This document shows, piece by piece, positions 46,501-54,045 of a stretch of 64,000 nt of DNA; the stretch's first letter is position 1, and each line of letters starts with the position of its first letter. The position numbers and the translations under genes were made by a program. Source of the stretch: Mucilaginibacter polytrichastri (lineage in GTDB: Bacteria; Bacteroidota; Bacteroidia; Sphingobacteriales; Sphingobacteriaceae); assembly GCF_001911425.1 (NCBI RefSeq), contig NZ_MPPL01000001.1, positions 3,852,885 through 3,916,884 on the forward strand, written 5' to 3'. The notes below the pieces were generated by a model, which was not told the origin of the DNA, did not search any database, and saw only the letters and a list, made by a program, of their open reading frames with translations.

Positions 46501-47323
46501 CCGGGTAGCCCCTGTTATTACCGGCCGATTCCACAATTAAATAATAAGGCTGTGTGTAAGCAATTTTATCCCAGGCCTGAGCCTGGCTATCATAAAAGCC
46601 AAAATTGTAATCAACGTTATCTCCCGGTAAACCATACCAGTTCCATCGGCTTGCATCACTATCATAATCCCAACCGGCAATAGTACCGTACGAATGGTTG
46701 GAGAGCAACAGGTTTGGGGCCGCGGCAGCCATTTCGGTAATATCATTATCAAAGTCGTAAGATAATAGTGTGGTTGCGCCAAATGCCATTCCCTTTGCAG
46801 GTGCATAAGCACCGCGTGCAATCATGGTGCCTGCCACATGGGTACTGTGTTCGCTTACTGCACTATTGGGGTCTTTAAGTGTAATGGTTTTACCGGCAAA
46901 CTCCTGGTGTGTAGTTAGTACCGAGCCGCCATCCCATATAGCCAATTTACCATTTAAGTAACTGCTGGAGCCATTAAGGTTTAAATTCAAGCTGCCGCCG
47001 GGCTGCACCAGGTTAGTACGGGTTGTAGCCGCCGATATTACATTATTATCCGTTTTTACATAAATAGGGAAACCCAATTTACTTATGGCATGTAAAACAG
47101 TAATGCCGCCATCTTTGCGTTTATTGGTAAGTTTCCAGTTGTGTTTGGCAGCCAGGCTTTGCAGTTGTAATTTGCCGGCCTGGTATTGCTGGCTATATTG
47201 CTGCGATAATGCACTGAGTTCGGCCTTTTTTGTTTCGCTTACCAATGCTTGCTGAGCCCATGCACGGTTAAACAACAGGCAGGATACCAAGCATACAATT
47301 AAAGCAAAACGGGGTTTATTCAT
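43592..47323 (-). CDS. S8 family serine peptidase with T9SS sorting domain
   Basis: A 1,243-residue secreted subtilase. The ATG giving MNKPRFALIVCLV is preferred because it yields a clean signal peptide (FNRAWAQ); an upstream ATG in frame adds 10 residues. The catalytic triad is visible: Asp in LAIWDGGSV, His in EHSTHVAGTM, Ser in SGTSMASPNVTGS. Beyond the catalytic domain come a GEVED-type domain (WNGDGDFDDTGELIG), Ig-like or CARDB-type repeats, and a C-terminal type IX secretion signal (YPVPASTALNV..., ending TYVLRVLLAGKLYAKKVIII). It would be secreted through the T9SS, whose components gldB and porW lie nearby. Confidence 0.93.
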   Translation of the reverse strand: MNKPRFALIVCLVSCLLFNRAWAQQALVSETKKAELSALSQQYSQQYQAGKLQLQSLAAKHNWKLTNKRKDGGITVLHAISKLGFPIYVKTDNNVISAATTRTNLVQPGGSLNLNLNGSSSYLNGKLAIWDGGSVLTTHQEFAGKTITLKDPNSAVSEHSTHVAGTMIARGAYAPAKGMAFGATTLLSYDFDNDITEMAAAAPNLLLSNHSYGTIAGWDYDSDASRWNWYGLPGDNVDYNFGFYDSQAQAWDKIAYTQPYYLIVESAGNNRGYPGPAVGDDYWGYKTRVNPTTLVDMGPRPANISSNTGYDIIPDFANAKNILTVGAVNQLPFGPSTRSDVAIAYFSSWGPTDDGRIKPDICGMGVDVLSSGSGSNTSYVTLSGTSMASPNVTGSLYLLQEYYAKQNAGVFMKSATLKGLACHTAFDGGNVGPDYIYGWGLLDMQKAAQAITDNGTKSLISENTLTQGQTKTFTVTASGAGALVASITWTDPQGTLSADGTINDRTPKLVNDLDIRVSDGTNTFMPWVLNPDQPAATATTGDNIRDNIEQVYVDKVVPGKQYTITVTHKKTLPAAGQDYSLVVTGIGGSAYCASVPAATDSRINNFKFASIDNTPAAGCTTYTDYSGTLTAQLEPGKTYPLSLAVGACSGNNLNKIAKVFADWNGDGDFDDTGELIGTSNVISATGTFVTNITIPGNVTVGNYSRLRIVLTETTDPSAVTACSSIKGQTQDYRLQFIQPALDAGAIAVSGNTAAGNCAGKTNFTVTIKNFGTSTLASIPVTLTITAPDNTITTFNETYTGSLTPGTQAEYTFNNTYTTVAGATYALTGATNLPGDFVSSNNNATATLVIAALPVANNLTAYYCNNTKSYQLAGTADGALLWYQNANDVIPIAVGASVTTGTPPVNNTYYAGINDFSGTVGPATKGVFTGGGYNQFTPAVNVTTQIPIVIESARLYIGYGGKITFNATDASGQIVSTVTINAAATRTTPVLGTATDDPADQGKVYDLNLILPAAGSYTISVAYDDSASIFRSNAGVTGYPFTIGGIFSITGNTATPGSTGYYYYLYNVKVHSYGCVSASRQAVALIKPVITQNGNVLSSNYTTGNQWYYNGTMITGATGQTYTATESGNYQVSVVVGTGCESISDNYAFAIIALHPDNSTDIGLTIYPVPASTALNVLFVAKAAGDVQLSFVNSVGQVAFTDNRTIDAGNFSTALNVSGLSPGTYVLRVLLAGKLYAKKVIIIR

Positions 47324-47461
47324 GATGGGGCGGTTACAGCAAATACACAACATTTAATACTTATGCCAACCAATATTGTGCAATTAGTTATACGATGTGT
47401 ATGTTTATTTTGTTAAAGGTATATTATATACGTTAAAAATTACACGATTTAGTTTAAGGCC

Positions 47462-47905
47462 ATGAAAATATTTTCAATCATTTCTGCAGCCCTGCTAATG
47501 GCTTGCCACACACAAAAACCAATGGTACCAACACAAGGGATAGCAGGTTATGTATACCGCGAAACCGGTAACCAGATGCCATCGCCCAACCGTGCCCCCC
47601 GAAAACCCAAAGGCATTAAATGCGACTTGTACATTTATCAGCCCACCACACTAAAGCAAACCACCGGAGATGCTACTGTTTTTACCGCAGTAAGCACTAA
47701 ATTAATTACCATAGCCCATACCGATAGTGCAGGCCATTATAGCTTGAATTTACCGGTCGGCAAGTATTCGGTGTTTATAAGAACCGATAAAGGAACCTTT
47801 TTTGCCGATGAAAGTGATGGGGAGGGCATCTTAAACCCTGTAGAAGTTATGGTTAACAAGGTTACTGATCGTAATTTCAAATTGAGGATTGGGGCAGTTT
47901 ATTAA
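47462..47905 (+). CDS. Hypothetical lipoprotein
   Basis: A 147-residue lipoprotein with signal MKIFSIISAALLMAC (lipidated Cys15). The mature part has a beta-sandwich-like pattern (GIAGYVYRETGNQMP, HYSLNLPVGKYSVFIRTDKG) resembling a carboxypeptidase-regulatory or transthyretin-like fold, and a basic proline-rich segment NRAPRKPKG. I do not recognise a specific family. It stands between the subtilase gene (divergent) and the DUF4136 gene (convergent). Confidence 0.75.
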   Translation: MKIFSIISAALLMACHTQKPMVPTQGIAGYVYRETGNQMPSPNRAPRKPKGIKCDLYIYQPTTLKQTTGDATVFTAVSTKLITIAHTDSAGHYSLNLPVGKYSVFIRTDKGTFFADESDGEGILNPVEVMVNKVTDRNFKLRIGAVY

Positions 47906-47994
47906 TGACCTTCGCTACCGCAAGCGCCCGCTTGTGGGTTAGCCCGGACATAATAAAAGGATTGTGCGATATTTGAGTTTGATGCTGTAGACCG

Positions 47995-48020
47995 GAGATG
48001 GCTACGTACTTCGTAATGAG
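47995..48020. repeat. Degenerate dispersed intergenic repeat
   Basis: GAGATGGCTACGTACTTCG... in reverse complement resembles the CGTCTTTGCGAGGTACGAAG element at 28621 (about 19 of 26 positions). A CCGCAAGCG/CGCTTGTGG near-palindrome precedes it. Confidence 0.45.
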
Positions 48021-48050
48021 GTGCTGGTTTTAAGGCACTAAAAACAAACA

Positions 48051-48085
48051 AAAAGCCCGTTACAGCTAATCTGTAACGGGCTTTT
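48051..48085. terminator. Bidirectional intrinsic terminator
   Basis: A perfect 15-bp stem AAAAGCCCGTTACAG / CTGTAACGGGCTTTT with a 5-nt loop, between convergent genes. Confidence 0.93.
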
Positions 48086-48111
48086 GTATAATGGAATAGC
48101 AAAAATCTTGC

Positions 48112-48795
48112 TTACATGGTAACCGGCAATTGTTTAAAGATGCCTTCAACCACTTTTGGTAATTCGGCAATCGTTTTTTGAGGGTTGCGGTGCAGTTCGC
48201 CTACGCCGAAACCTCGCCATACAATACGCTTGGTTTTACGGTCTATCAGGTCGATGATAATTGTACCTTCTTTATAGTTTTCGGGTACTGCATAAGTTGG
48301 ACCCCAACCGCCGTAACCACCCCAGCCACCACCGTAACCGAAGCCGCCCCAGCCACCCCAACCGTAGCCCATACCCCAGCCGCCATAGCCAAAACCACGC
48401 CCCCAGTATGGGCGATAAAAACCGCCACCATAATAAAATGGAGAAGCGCTGTAATAATCGAGCCTTGTGCCGCGGCCAACTGATGATGAGTAATGTACCA
48501 GCAGATCCGGGTTTTCGTCCTGCATTCTTAAACCTTTACTTTGCAGGCTTAATATAGTAGCCTGCTTTATACTTTGTGTAGCACTCTGGTTATTATAGTA
48601 TGCGTTTCCCGCATACATTTTACCCCTCACTGCCGGCTTTGGGTTGCTTTGATCGGGATCTTGTACCCAGGCAAAAGACTTATACTCCGTAGTGCTTAGC
48701 TTCGTAGTACCTGCTTTGTAATAATTATACGATGAACATGCTGAAATAAGAACCACGCTGAGTAGCATCAGCGTTGCATTGACTACCCTTTTCAT
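48112..48795 (-). CDS. DUF4136 lipoprotein with Gly/Trp/Tyr-rich insert
   Basis: A 227-residue lipoprotein with lipobox LISAC near residue 20. The N- and C-terminal parts match DUF4136 (YKSFAWVQDPD; IIDLIDRKTKRIVWRGFG). The middle, about residues 118-165, is an unusual glycine, tryptophan and tyrosine-rich stretch (GYGGWGMGYGWGGWGG). DUF4136 proteins are envelope lipoproteins of unknown function. It stands alone, with a strong terminator downstream. Confidence 0.85.
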   Translation of the reverse strand: MKRVVNATLMLLSVVLISACSSYNYYKAGTTKLSTTEYKSFAWVQDPDQSNPKPAVRGKMYAGNAYYNNQSATQSIKQATILSLQSKGLRMQDENPDLLVHYSSSVGRGTRLDYYSASPFYYGGGFYRPYWGRGFGYGGWGMGYGWGGWGGFGYGGGWGGYGGWGPTYAVPENYKEGTIIIDLIDRKTKRIVWRGFGVGELHRNPQKTIAELPKVVEGIFKQLPVTM

Positions 48796-48873
48796 AAGTT
48801 TATTTGAATGTACTTTGTTAGACTCATACGTTTACAAAGGTTTAACCGCAACATGAATATTTTGTGAGTTTTT

Positions 48874-50523
48874 TTAAGAAAGATATTTACCCACCAGCGG
48901 CATCCTCCGGCCCATACCAAACGCTTTAGGTGATACCCTTAGTATTGGCGGAGTCTGATATCTTTTATGCTCTGAAATATTCACCAAACGAATCACTTTT
49001 TTTACCAGCGCTTCTTCGTAACCCATCTTAATAATTTCTGTAGATGAGCAGCGGTGTTCCACATATTCTTTCAGTATTTTATCCAGCACGTCGTAGTCGG
49101 GCAGCGAATCACTGTCTTTCTGGTCGGGCCTTAATTCTGCCGATGGCGGTTTAACAATGGTATTCTCGGGGATGATCTCGCGCTCGCGGTTAATGTATCG
49201 CGCCAGCTGAAACACCTGCGATTTATAAACATCGCCCAGTACCGAAATACCACCGCACATATCGCCATAAAGCGTACCGTAGCCTACAGCAGCCTCGCTT
49301 TTATTGGATGTATTGAGCAATATGTAGCCAAACTTATTGCTCATGGCCATCAATAACACGGCACGGCTGCGGGCCTGGATATTTTCTTCGGCTATGTTAA
49401 ACGGCAGGTTTTTAAACTGCGGCGACAAGGCCGATTCAAAAGCCTCTGTAATATTTTTTATAGCAATGATCTCAGATTTACAGCCCAGGTTATCTACCAG
49501 ATCCTGCGCATCTTTAATGGAATGATCTGTAGAGAAACGGGATGGCAGTAACACCGACATTACATTTTCTGGCCCTAAAGCCTCAGCAGCCAGTGCACAA
49601 ACCACGGCCGAATCGATACCACCTGATAATCCCAATATAGCCCGGCTGAAGCCAGACTTGGTAAAATAATCTTTGATGCCCAGTTTTAAGCCCAAGTAAA
49701 TCTGTTCGATATTGCTCTGGCGTTCTACCATCAGGGTAACCGGCTGATCGGGTGTGATGCTCGCATCATCATTAAGGGTGTAATAGGCGATCTTTTCTTC
49801 AAAATAAGGTAGCTCATCAACCATGTTACCTACATTATCAAACACCAGCGAACCACCGTCGAAGATCAGCTCTGTTTGAGCGCCTACGTGGTTTACATAA
49901 AACAGAGGCAGTTTATAACGGCTGGCGTTGTCTTTCAATATGCCAATACGCTCCTCATCATGCGTATAAGCAAACGGCGAAGCAGCTATATTAATCATCA
50001 CGTCCGGCTTTTCTTCAATCAGCTTATCCATTGGCCGGGTAATGTATAGCGGGTTTTCGATGGTATTCCAAAGATCCTCGCAGATGGTCAACGCTATACG
50101 GTGGCCTTTAAAATCGATACATTTAAACTCGGTTTCGGGTTCAAAATAACGGTACTCGTCAAACACATCGTAATTAGGTAACAGGGCCTTGTTCACTACA
50201 GCTTGCACTTTACCGGCTTCTATAAAATAAGCAGAGTTACTCAGTTCCTTGCCTTCGGGCTTATTGTTAAATGTTGGGATGCCTATAATACAGGCTATGT
50301 CAGTACAAGCAGCGGCTACCTTTTGGGCTGCATCTTCGCACAGGCCTATGAACTCCTTAAACTCCAGAAAATCGCGCGATGGGTAACCGCAAATGCATAG
50401 CTCGCTAAAAACAATCAGATCGGTGCCTTTGGCTTTCGCATGGTTAATGGCCTCGATTATTTTGGCTGTATTAGCTTCAAAATTCCCGATATGATAGTTA
50501 AGCTGGGCTAGTGCGATCTTCAT
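48874..50523 (-). CDS. nadE: Glutamine-dependent NAD+ synthetase
   Basis: A 549-residue two-domain enzyme that makes NAD+ from deamido-NAD+ using glutamine-derived ammonia. The N-terminal nitrilase-like amidase has Glu in VFSELCICGYP, Lys in NKALLPNYDVFDE and Cys in ALTICEDLWN. The C-terminal NAD synthetase domain has the P-loop LGLSGGIDSAVVCALAA (about residue 295) and NTSNKSEAAVGYGTLYGDMCGG. The length is normal for the glutamine-dependent class. It is transcribed divergently from gldB. Confidence 0.97.
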   Translation of the reverse strand: MKIALAQLNYHIGNFEANTAKIIEAINHAKAKGTDLIVFSELCICGYPSRDFLEFKEFIGLCEDAAQKVAAACTDIACIIGIPTFNNKPEGKELSNSAYFIEAGKVQAVVNKALLPNYDVFDEYRYFEPETEFKCIDFKGHRIALTICEDLWNTIENPLYITRPMDKLIEEKPDVMINIAASPFAYTHDEERIGILKDNASRYKLPLFYVNHVGAQTELIFDGGSLVFDNVGNMVDELPYFEEKIAYYTLNDDASITPDQPVTLMVERQSNIEQIYLGLKLGIKDYFTKSGFSRAILGLSGGIDSAVVCALAAEALGPENVMSVLLPSRFSTDHSIKDAQDLVDNLGCKSEIIAIKNITEAFESALSPQFKNLPFNIAEENIQARSRAVLLMAMSNKFGYILLNTSNKSEAAVGYGTLYGDMCGGISVLGDVYKSQVFQLARYINREREIIPENTIVKPPSAELRPDQKDSDSLPDYDVLDKILKEYVEHRCSSTEIIKMGYEEALVKKVIRLVNISEHKRYQTPPILRVSPKAFGMGRRMPLVGKYLS

Positions 50524-50569
50524 GTTTGTAGATTGTTAACGTTGCGCTATAATTGCAACTCAAAAGCGT

Positions 50570-50577
50570 TATTTTTG
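50570..50577 (+). promoter_or_regulatory. -7 box (TATTTTTG) upstream of gldB
   Basis: An exact TAnnTTTG match 15 bp before the gldB ATG. The nearest TTG sequences upstream are at non-ideal distances (14 and 25 bp). Confidence 0.5.
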
Positions 50578-50592
50578 TTCAAAGGCTAAAAT

Positions 50593-51633
50593 ATGATTTC
50601 TACCCCTGGCAAAGCAATACAAATTTACTTAATTTTTATAACGTTAATATTGCTCAGTGCGTGCAATGGGCATAAAAAAGTTGATGTAAGCAATATTCCG
50701 GTTGATGTTACCATTCAGCGTTTCGACCACGATCTGGATAAACTGCGCAACACGCCTATTCAACCACAAGCCTTAGCCCTGCAAAAAAAGTACGGCCTGT
50801 TTTACCAGGACTATATGGAACGTATTTTACCGGCCGGCAGTATTAAAGATACAGCCTATCTGGGTACGTTAAAAAAGGTTTTTGCCAGTAAAGATTATAA
50901 CGTTTTAAAACACGATGTTGATTCTGTTTTCCCCAACCTCGATAAACAGAACGCCGAACTGACCGATGCCTTCCGCCGCATTAAATATTATTTCCCAAAA
51001 AAAACTTTGCCGAATGTATACGCTTACATTTCGGGCTTCCAGGCGCAAACTTCTATAGGCAATGGTTATTTCGGGATTGGCTTAGATCTTTTTCTGGGTG
51101 CTAACTCTAAATTTTACCCGGCACTGGTAGATAACTTCCCGCACTATATATCGCGCTATTTTACGCCCGAAAATATCACGCCACGGGTGGTGGAAGGTAT
51201 ACTGCGCGAGGATATGTTCCCCGAGCAGCTAAAAGATAAATCTGTGCTACAGAAGATGGTTTATAATGGAAAGATCATGTACCTGATGGACCAGATACTA
51301 CCTGATGTTAGCGACACCACCAAGATCCGCTATACAACTGCGCAGCTTAAATGGTGCAATGATTTCAAAGCGCAGATCTGGGGTTATATTTTAGAAGAAA
51401 ATTTATTGTACGATACCGATGTGCTGAAAACCCAGCAATACTTTAACGATGCCCCTTTTACCCCCGGCCTCGGCGAAAAAAATGAATCAGCTCCCAAATT
51501 GGGTGTATGGACCGGCTGGCAAATCGTACGCGCATATATGAATAAGCATCCAGACGTTACCATAGCCCAGCTAATGGCTGATGATGACGCGCAAAAGATA
51601 CTCAACGATTCGAAGTACAGGCCGAAGAGTTAG
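50593..51633 (+). CDS. gldB: Gliding motility lipoprotein GldB
   Basis: A 346-residue lipoprotein, signal ILLSACNGHKK with lipidated Cys about residue 24. The sequence matches GldB: VTIQRFDHDLDKL near the N-terminus, SGFQAQTSIGNGYFGIGLDLFLGANSKFYP, and the C-terminal GVWTGWQIVRAYM. GldB is needed for gliding and is linked to the Gld/Spr (T9SS) machinery in Flavobacterium; it is present also in non-gliding Bacteroidota. It lies alone, divergent from nadE; another T9SS-associated gene, porW/sprE, is 7 kb away. Confidence 0.93.
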   Translation: MISTPGKAIQIYLIFITLILLSACNGHKKVDVSNIPVDVTIQRFDHDLDKLRNTPIQPQALALQKKYGLFYQDYMERILPAGSIKDTAYLGTLKKVFASKDYNVLKHDVDSVFPNLDKQNAELTDAFRRIKYYFPKKTLPNVYAYISGFQAQTSIGNGYFGIGLDLFLGANSKFYPALVDNFPHYISRYFTPENITPRVVEGILREDMFPEQLKDKSVLQKMVYNGKIMYLMDQILPDVSDTTKIRYTTAQLKWCNDFKAQIWGYILEENLLYDTDVLKTQQYFNDAPFTPGLGEKNESAPKLGVWTGWQIVRAYMNKHPDVTIAQLMADDDAQKILNDSKYRPKS

Positions 51634-51661
51634 AGACAAGAATCGAGAATTAAGAGATAAG
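51634..51661. repeat. Short GAGACAAGAATCGAG-type intergenic repeat
   Basis: AGAGACAAGAATCGAGAATT followed by AAGAGATAAGAC, a low-complexity purine-rich unit of the kind found between Sphingobacteriaceae genes. Confidence 0.45.
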
Positions 51662-51698
51662 ACCTTATTTAAAACCTGCTCGTTAGTAGGCTACAAAA

Positions 51699-51728
51699 AA
51701 AGCCCCGATGTTTACACATCGGAGCTTT
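51699..51728. terminator. Bidirectional intrinsic terminator
   Basis: AAAGCCCCGATG / CATCGGAGCTTT, 12-bp stem with one mismatch and a 6-nt loop, flanked by an A-run, between convergent gldB and the small membrane protein gene. Confidence 0.75.
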
Positions 51729-51749
51729 ATATATTGCGTTAAAAGCTGT

Positions 51750-51944
51750 TTATTTCAATATTCCAAAAACAGTTCTTAAACCAAGTATAACGGCTAATAC
51801 TAAAATTGTATTAGATACTATTGACCAAATTGGTGCCTCGCCTGCAAAACGAAGAAAAACACCAGCTAAGCCGATAGCTATAGCTACTACCAAAACTAAG
51901 TAATGGCGCTCGTCGTTTGCTTGTTGTGTAGTATTAGTGCTCAT
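51750..51944 (-). CDS. Small membrane protein
   Basis: A 64-residue protein. The ATG giving MSTNTTQQANDERHYLV is chosen; the frame continues 16 codons upstream but that part looks non-coding. Two hydrophobic helices (YLVLVVAIAIGLAGVFL and ILVLAVILGLRTVFGIL) are linked by RFAGEAPIWSIVSN. No known family. Such two-helix proteins are common in Bacteroidota genomes. The upstream gene on the same strand is the DUF4349 lipoprotein, 69 bp away. Confidence 0.72.
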   Translation of the reverse strand: MSTNTTQQANDERHYLVLVVAIAIGLAGVFLRFAGEAPIWSIVSNTILVLAVILGLRTVFGILK

Positions 51945-52013
51945 AAGATGTCTGTCTTTATTTAATGGCACAAAAATATAAATGTTTACCAAAACTAACA
52001 GTACTTTTTATTT

Positions 52014-52880
52014 TTAAATGTTATTTAGAATCGGTTTTTGCTTTTTGTGCCTGTAATAGCGATAACCTACCCAGCTGAATACCCCAAGTAAAATCAATAA
52101 CCAAAAATTTGCTATCCCTAAAATTAATTCCTCAAAAAGTACAACTCCGTTTTGTAAAGCCATTCCAAACCTGTTGAAATACGAGTTTTGATAAGCAGAC
52201 GGATTATCATTGGCTATAATCTCTTTATTAATGCGGTTGCTTTGATAGCAATGCAGATCAAGCACACTATAGTTCACAGCATCATCAATTTTTAGATTAT
52301 TAACTTGTTCATCTATCATATCATCCTTTAAATACAATACTGCAGACGGATCTTTAACAACTATTTTACCACTTTTTTGCTGTGCAATAATCTGGCTTCT
52401 GCTTTTCAATTTAAGCCGACCCGACAAATAATCTAAGCTTTTATCTGTAATATCAAGTTTTCGCTCAGTTACATAAACACTTAACTTACCCACGTCATTC
52501 ATAAAATCCTCAAGTTTTGCAGATGGTATTTTAACTGTTATATCAGCTACTGTCCTAATAGATGACACCCTCTTTACCGAGTCGTCAGTCTGGCGAAAAT
52601 CTTTGGTTTGTTCGATAGTCGATGTCACATTATGATGAAGTAACATCCCATTATATTTATTCGTTAAGTTTCCAATGGCTTCATTGGTATGCTCCACATC
52701 TTTCACCTTAAAATTCATAGATGCCGTTTTTATCAGTTTCGTTGCGGACTGGCTGTTATCTTTATTTGCAATAACAGTATCTGCAATATTGAGAGCTTCG
52801 TAACGTGAAGATGAACCTTTACAAGCGGCGAATAACACTACACCGATCAACAGCATAGCATTTAATTTTTTTGTTTTCAT
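52014..52880 (-). CDS. DUF4349 lipoprotein
   Basis: A 288-residue membrane protein. The second ATG (MKTKKLNAMLLIGVVLFAACKG) gives a lipoprotein signal with lipobox LFAAC; an in-frame ATG two codons earlier is equally possible. The central region has TASMNFKVKDVEHTNEAI and LSVYVTERKLDITDKSLDYLSGRLKLKSR, the DUF4349 signature with a predicted coiled coil. A C-terminal membrane helix (FWLLILLGVFSWVGYRYY) ends in basic residues. Function unknown. Confidence 0.85.
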   Translation of the reverse strand: MKTKKLNAMLLIGVVLFAACKGSSSRYEALNIADTVIANKDNSQSATKLIKTASMNFKVKDVEHTNEAIGNLTNKYNGMLLHHNVTSTIEQTKDFRQTDDSVKRVSSIRTVADITVKIPSAKLEDFMNDVGKLSVYVTERKLDITDKSLDYLSGRLKLKSRSQIIAQQKSGKIVVKDPSAVLYLKDDMIDEQVNNLKIDDAVNYSVLDLHCYQSNRINKEIIANDNPSAYQNSYFNRFGMALQNGVVLFEELILGIANFWLLILLGVFSWVGYRYYRHKKQKPILNNI

Positions 52881-52964
52881 GATCATAGGTTTTATGTTTT
52901 AATACTGGTAATCAGAAATAGGTAACCCTACACCGTATCATCGTTACAAAACCCTTAAAAGCCA

Positions 52965-52998
52965 AAAGCGCCGTCCCGAAAAATCGGAACGGCGCTTT
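52965..52998 (-). terminator. Terminator of the ATP synthase operon
   Basis: A 15-bp stem AAAGCGCCGTCCCGA / TCGGAACGGCGCTTT with one wobble on the minus strand and a 4-nt loop. It is located 21 bp beyond the atpG stop. Confidence 0.88.
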
Positions 52999-53019
52999 CA
53001 ATAAGTTGTTTAATACTTT

Positions 53020-53907
53020 TTATCCGTTAGACAATGCTGCTGCACCGCTCACAATTTCTGTAAGCTCGGTAGTAATAGCTGCCTGGCGTGCCTGGTTGTA
53101 TGATAGTTTCAGGGCGCGTAACAGGTCACCTGCGTTTTCGGTGGCTTTGTCCATCGCTGTCATACGTGCGCCATGCTCAGATGCGTTAGAATCTAATACG
53201 GCACGGTATAACTGTATCTTAATATTTTTAGGGATCAGCTGCGCTACGATCTCTTCTTGCGAAGGCTCCAGGATATAATCAACCTGCGAGGCTGCTTTAA
53301 TCTCAGCCTTAACTTCAGATTTTGGTACCGGCAATAATTGCTCGGCTACTAATAGCTGTAAACCTGCGTTTTTGAAATGGTTATACACCAACTCAACACG
53401 GTCATAGTCGCCATTAATAAAACCTGCCATAATGCTTTCAGTTACTTTAGATACGTCAACAAAGTTAATGTTGGTGTATAGCTCGTTGTTATTGCCAATA
53501 ACGTTGTAACTGCGGCGCTGATAATATTCCTGTGCTTTTTTACCAATTGCCACAATAGATACCTTACCGGCTTTTAACTGCTCGGGGTATTTATCTGCAA
53601 TAAGGTTATTAGCTGTTTTTATCGCGTTAGCATTAAAAGCACCGGCCAAACCACGATTAGAGGTTACAACCACAACCAGTACACGTACCGGCTCGCGCTC
53701 TTGCAGGTATGGCGATGAACCATCCTCCAGGCTTGCCGAAAGGTTAGCCAGCATCTCATTTAGCTTGGTAGCATACGGACGAAGCTGCACTATGGCATTG
53801 GTTGCACGCTTTAACTTAGCAGCCGAAACCATTTTCATGGCCTTGGTAATCTGCTGCGTTGAGTTTACAGATGCAATACGATTTCTTACTTCCTTTAAAT
53901 TAGCCAT
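53020..53907 (-). CDS. atpG: F1 ATP synthase gamma subunit
   Basis: A 295-residue central stalk subunit. The N-terminal coiled coil MANLKEVRNRIASVNSTQQITKAMKMVSAAKLK and the C-terminal AMDKATENAGDLLRALKLSYNQARQAAIT with the final ELTEIVSGAAAL are the conserved helices that rotate inside the alpha/beta hexamer. The middle Rossmann-like domain contains VVTSNRGLAGAFN. It is the last gene of this leftward cluster, 138 bp after atpA, with an imperfect palindromic repeat in between. Confidence 0.97.
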   Translation of the reverse strand: MANLKEVRNRIASVNSTQQITKAMKMVSAAKLKRATNAIVQLRPYATKLNEMLANLSASLEDGSSPYLQEREPVRVLVVVVTSNRGLAGAFNANAIKTANNLIADKYPEQLKAGKVSIVAIGKKAQEYYQRRSYNVIGNNNELYTNINFVDVSKVTESIMAGFINGDYDRVELVYNHFKNAGLQLLVAEQLLPVPKSEVKAEIKAASQVDYILEPSQEEIVAQLIPKNIKIQLYRAVLDSNASEHGARMTAMDKATENAGDLLRALKLSYNQARQAAITTELTEIVSGAAALSNG

Positions 53908-53917
53908 TCTTTTTGGA

Positions 53918-54027
53918 GATGTGAGATTTGAGATATGAGTATTGAGATTGCTCTGCTACTCCACACCTCTCGGCTCCTTCTTCTTTTTTTAGAATGAGAT
54001 GTGCGATTCTTTCTCAAATCCCACATC
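53918..54027. repeat. Intergenic imperfect palindrome between atpA and atpG
   Basis: GATGTGAGATTTGAGA (53918-53933) faces TCTCAAATCCCACATC (54012-54027), 15 of 16 positions matched. It is surrounded by further GAGATATGAG and CATATCTCAT units. It lies inside the operon. Confidence 0.75.
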
Positions 54028-54045
54028 TCATATCTCATATCTAAA

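Noticed and set aside
47902..48102. A 66-codon minus-strand frame between the small lipoprotein and DUF4136 genes
   Set aside because: It crosses a terminator and a degenerate dispersed repeat. Translations of such repeats look protein-like but are not genes.
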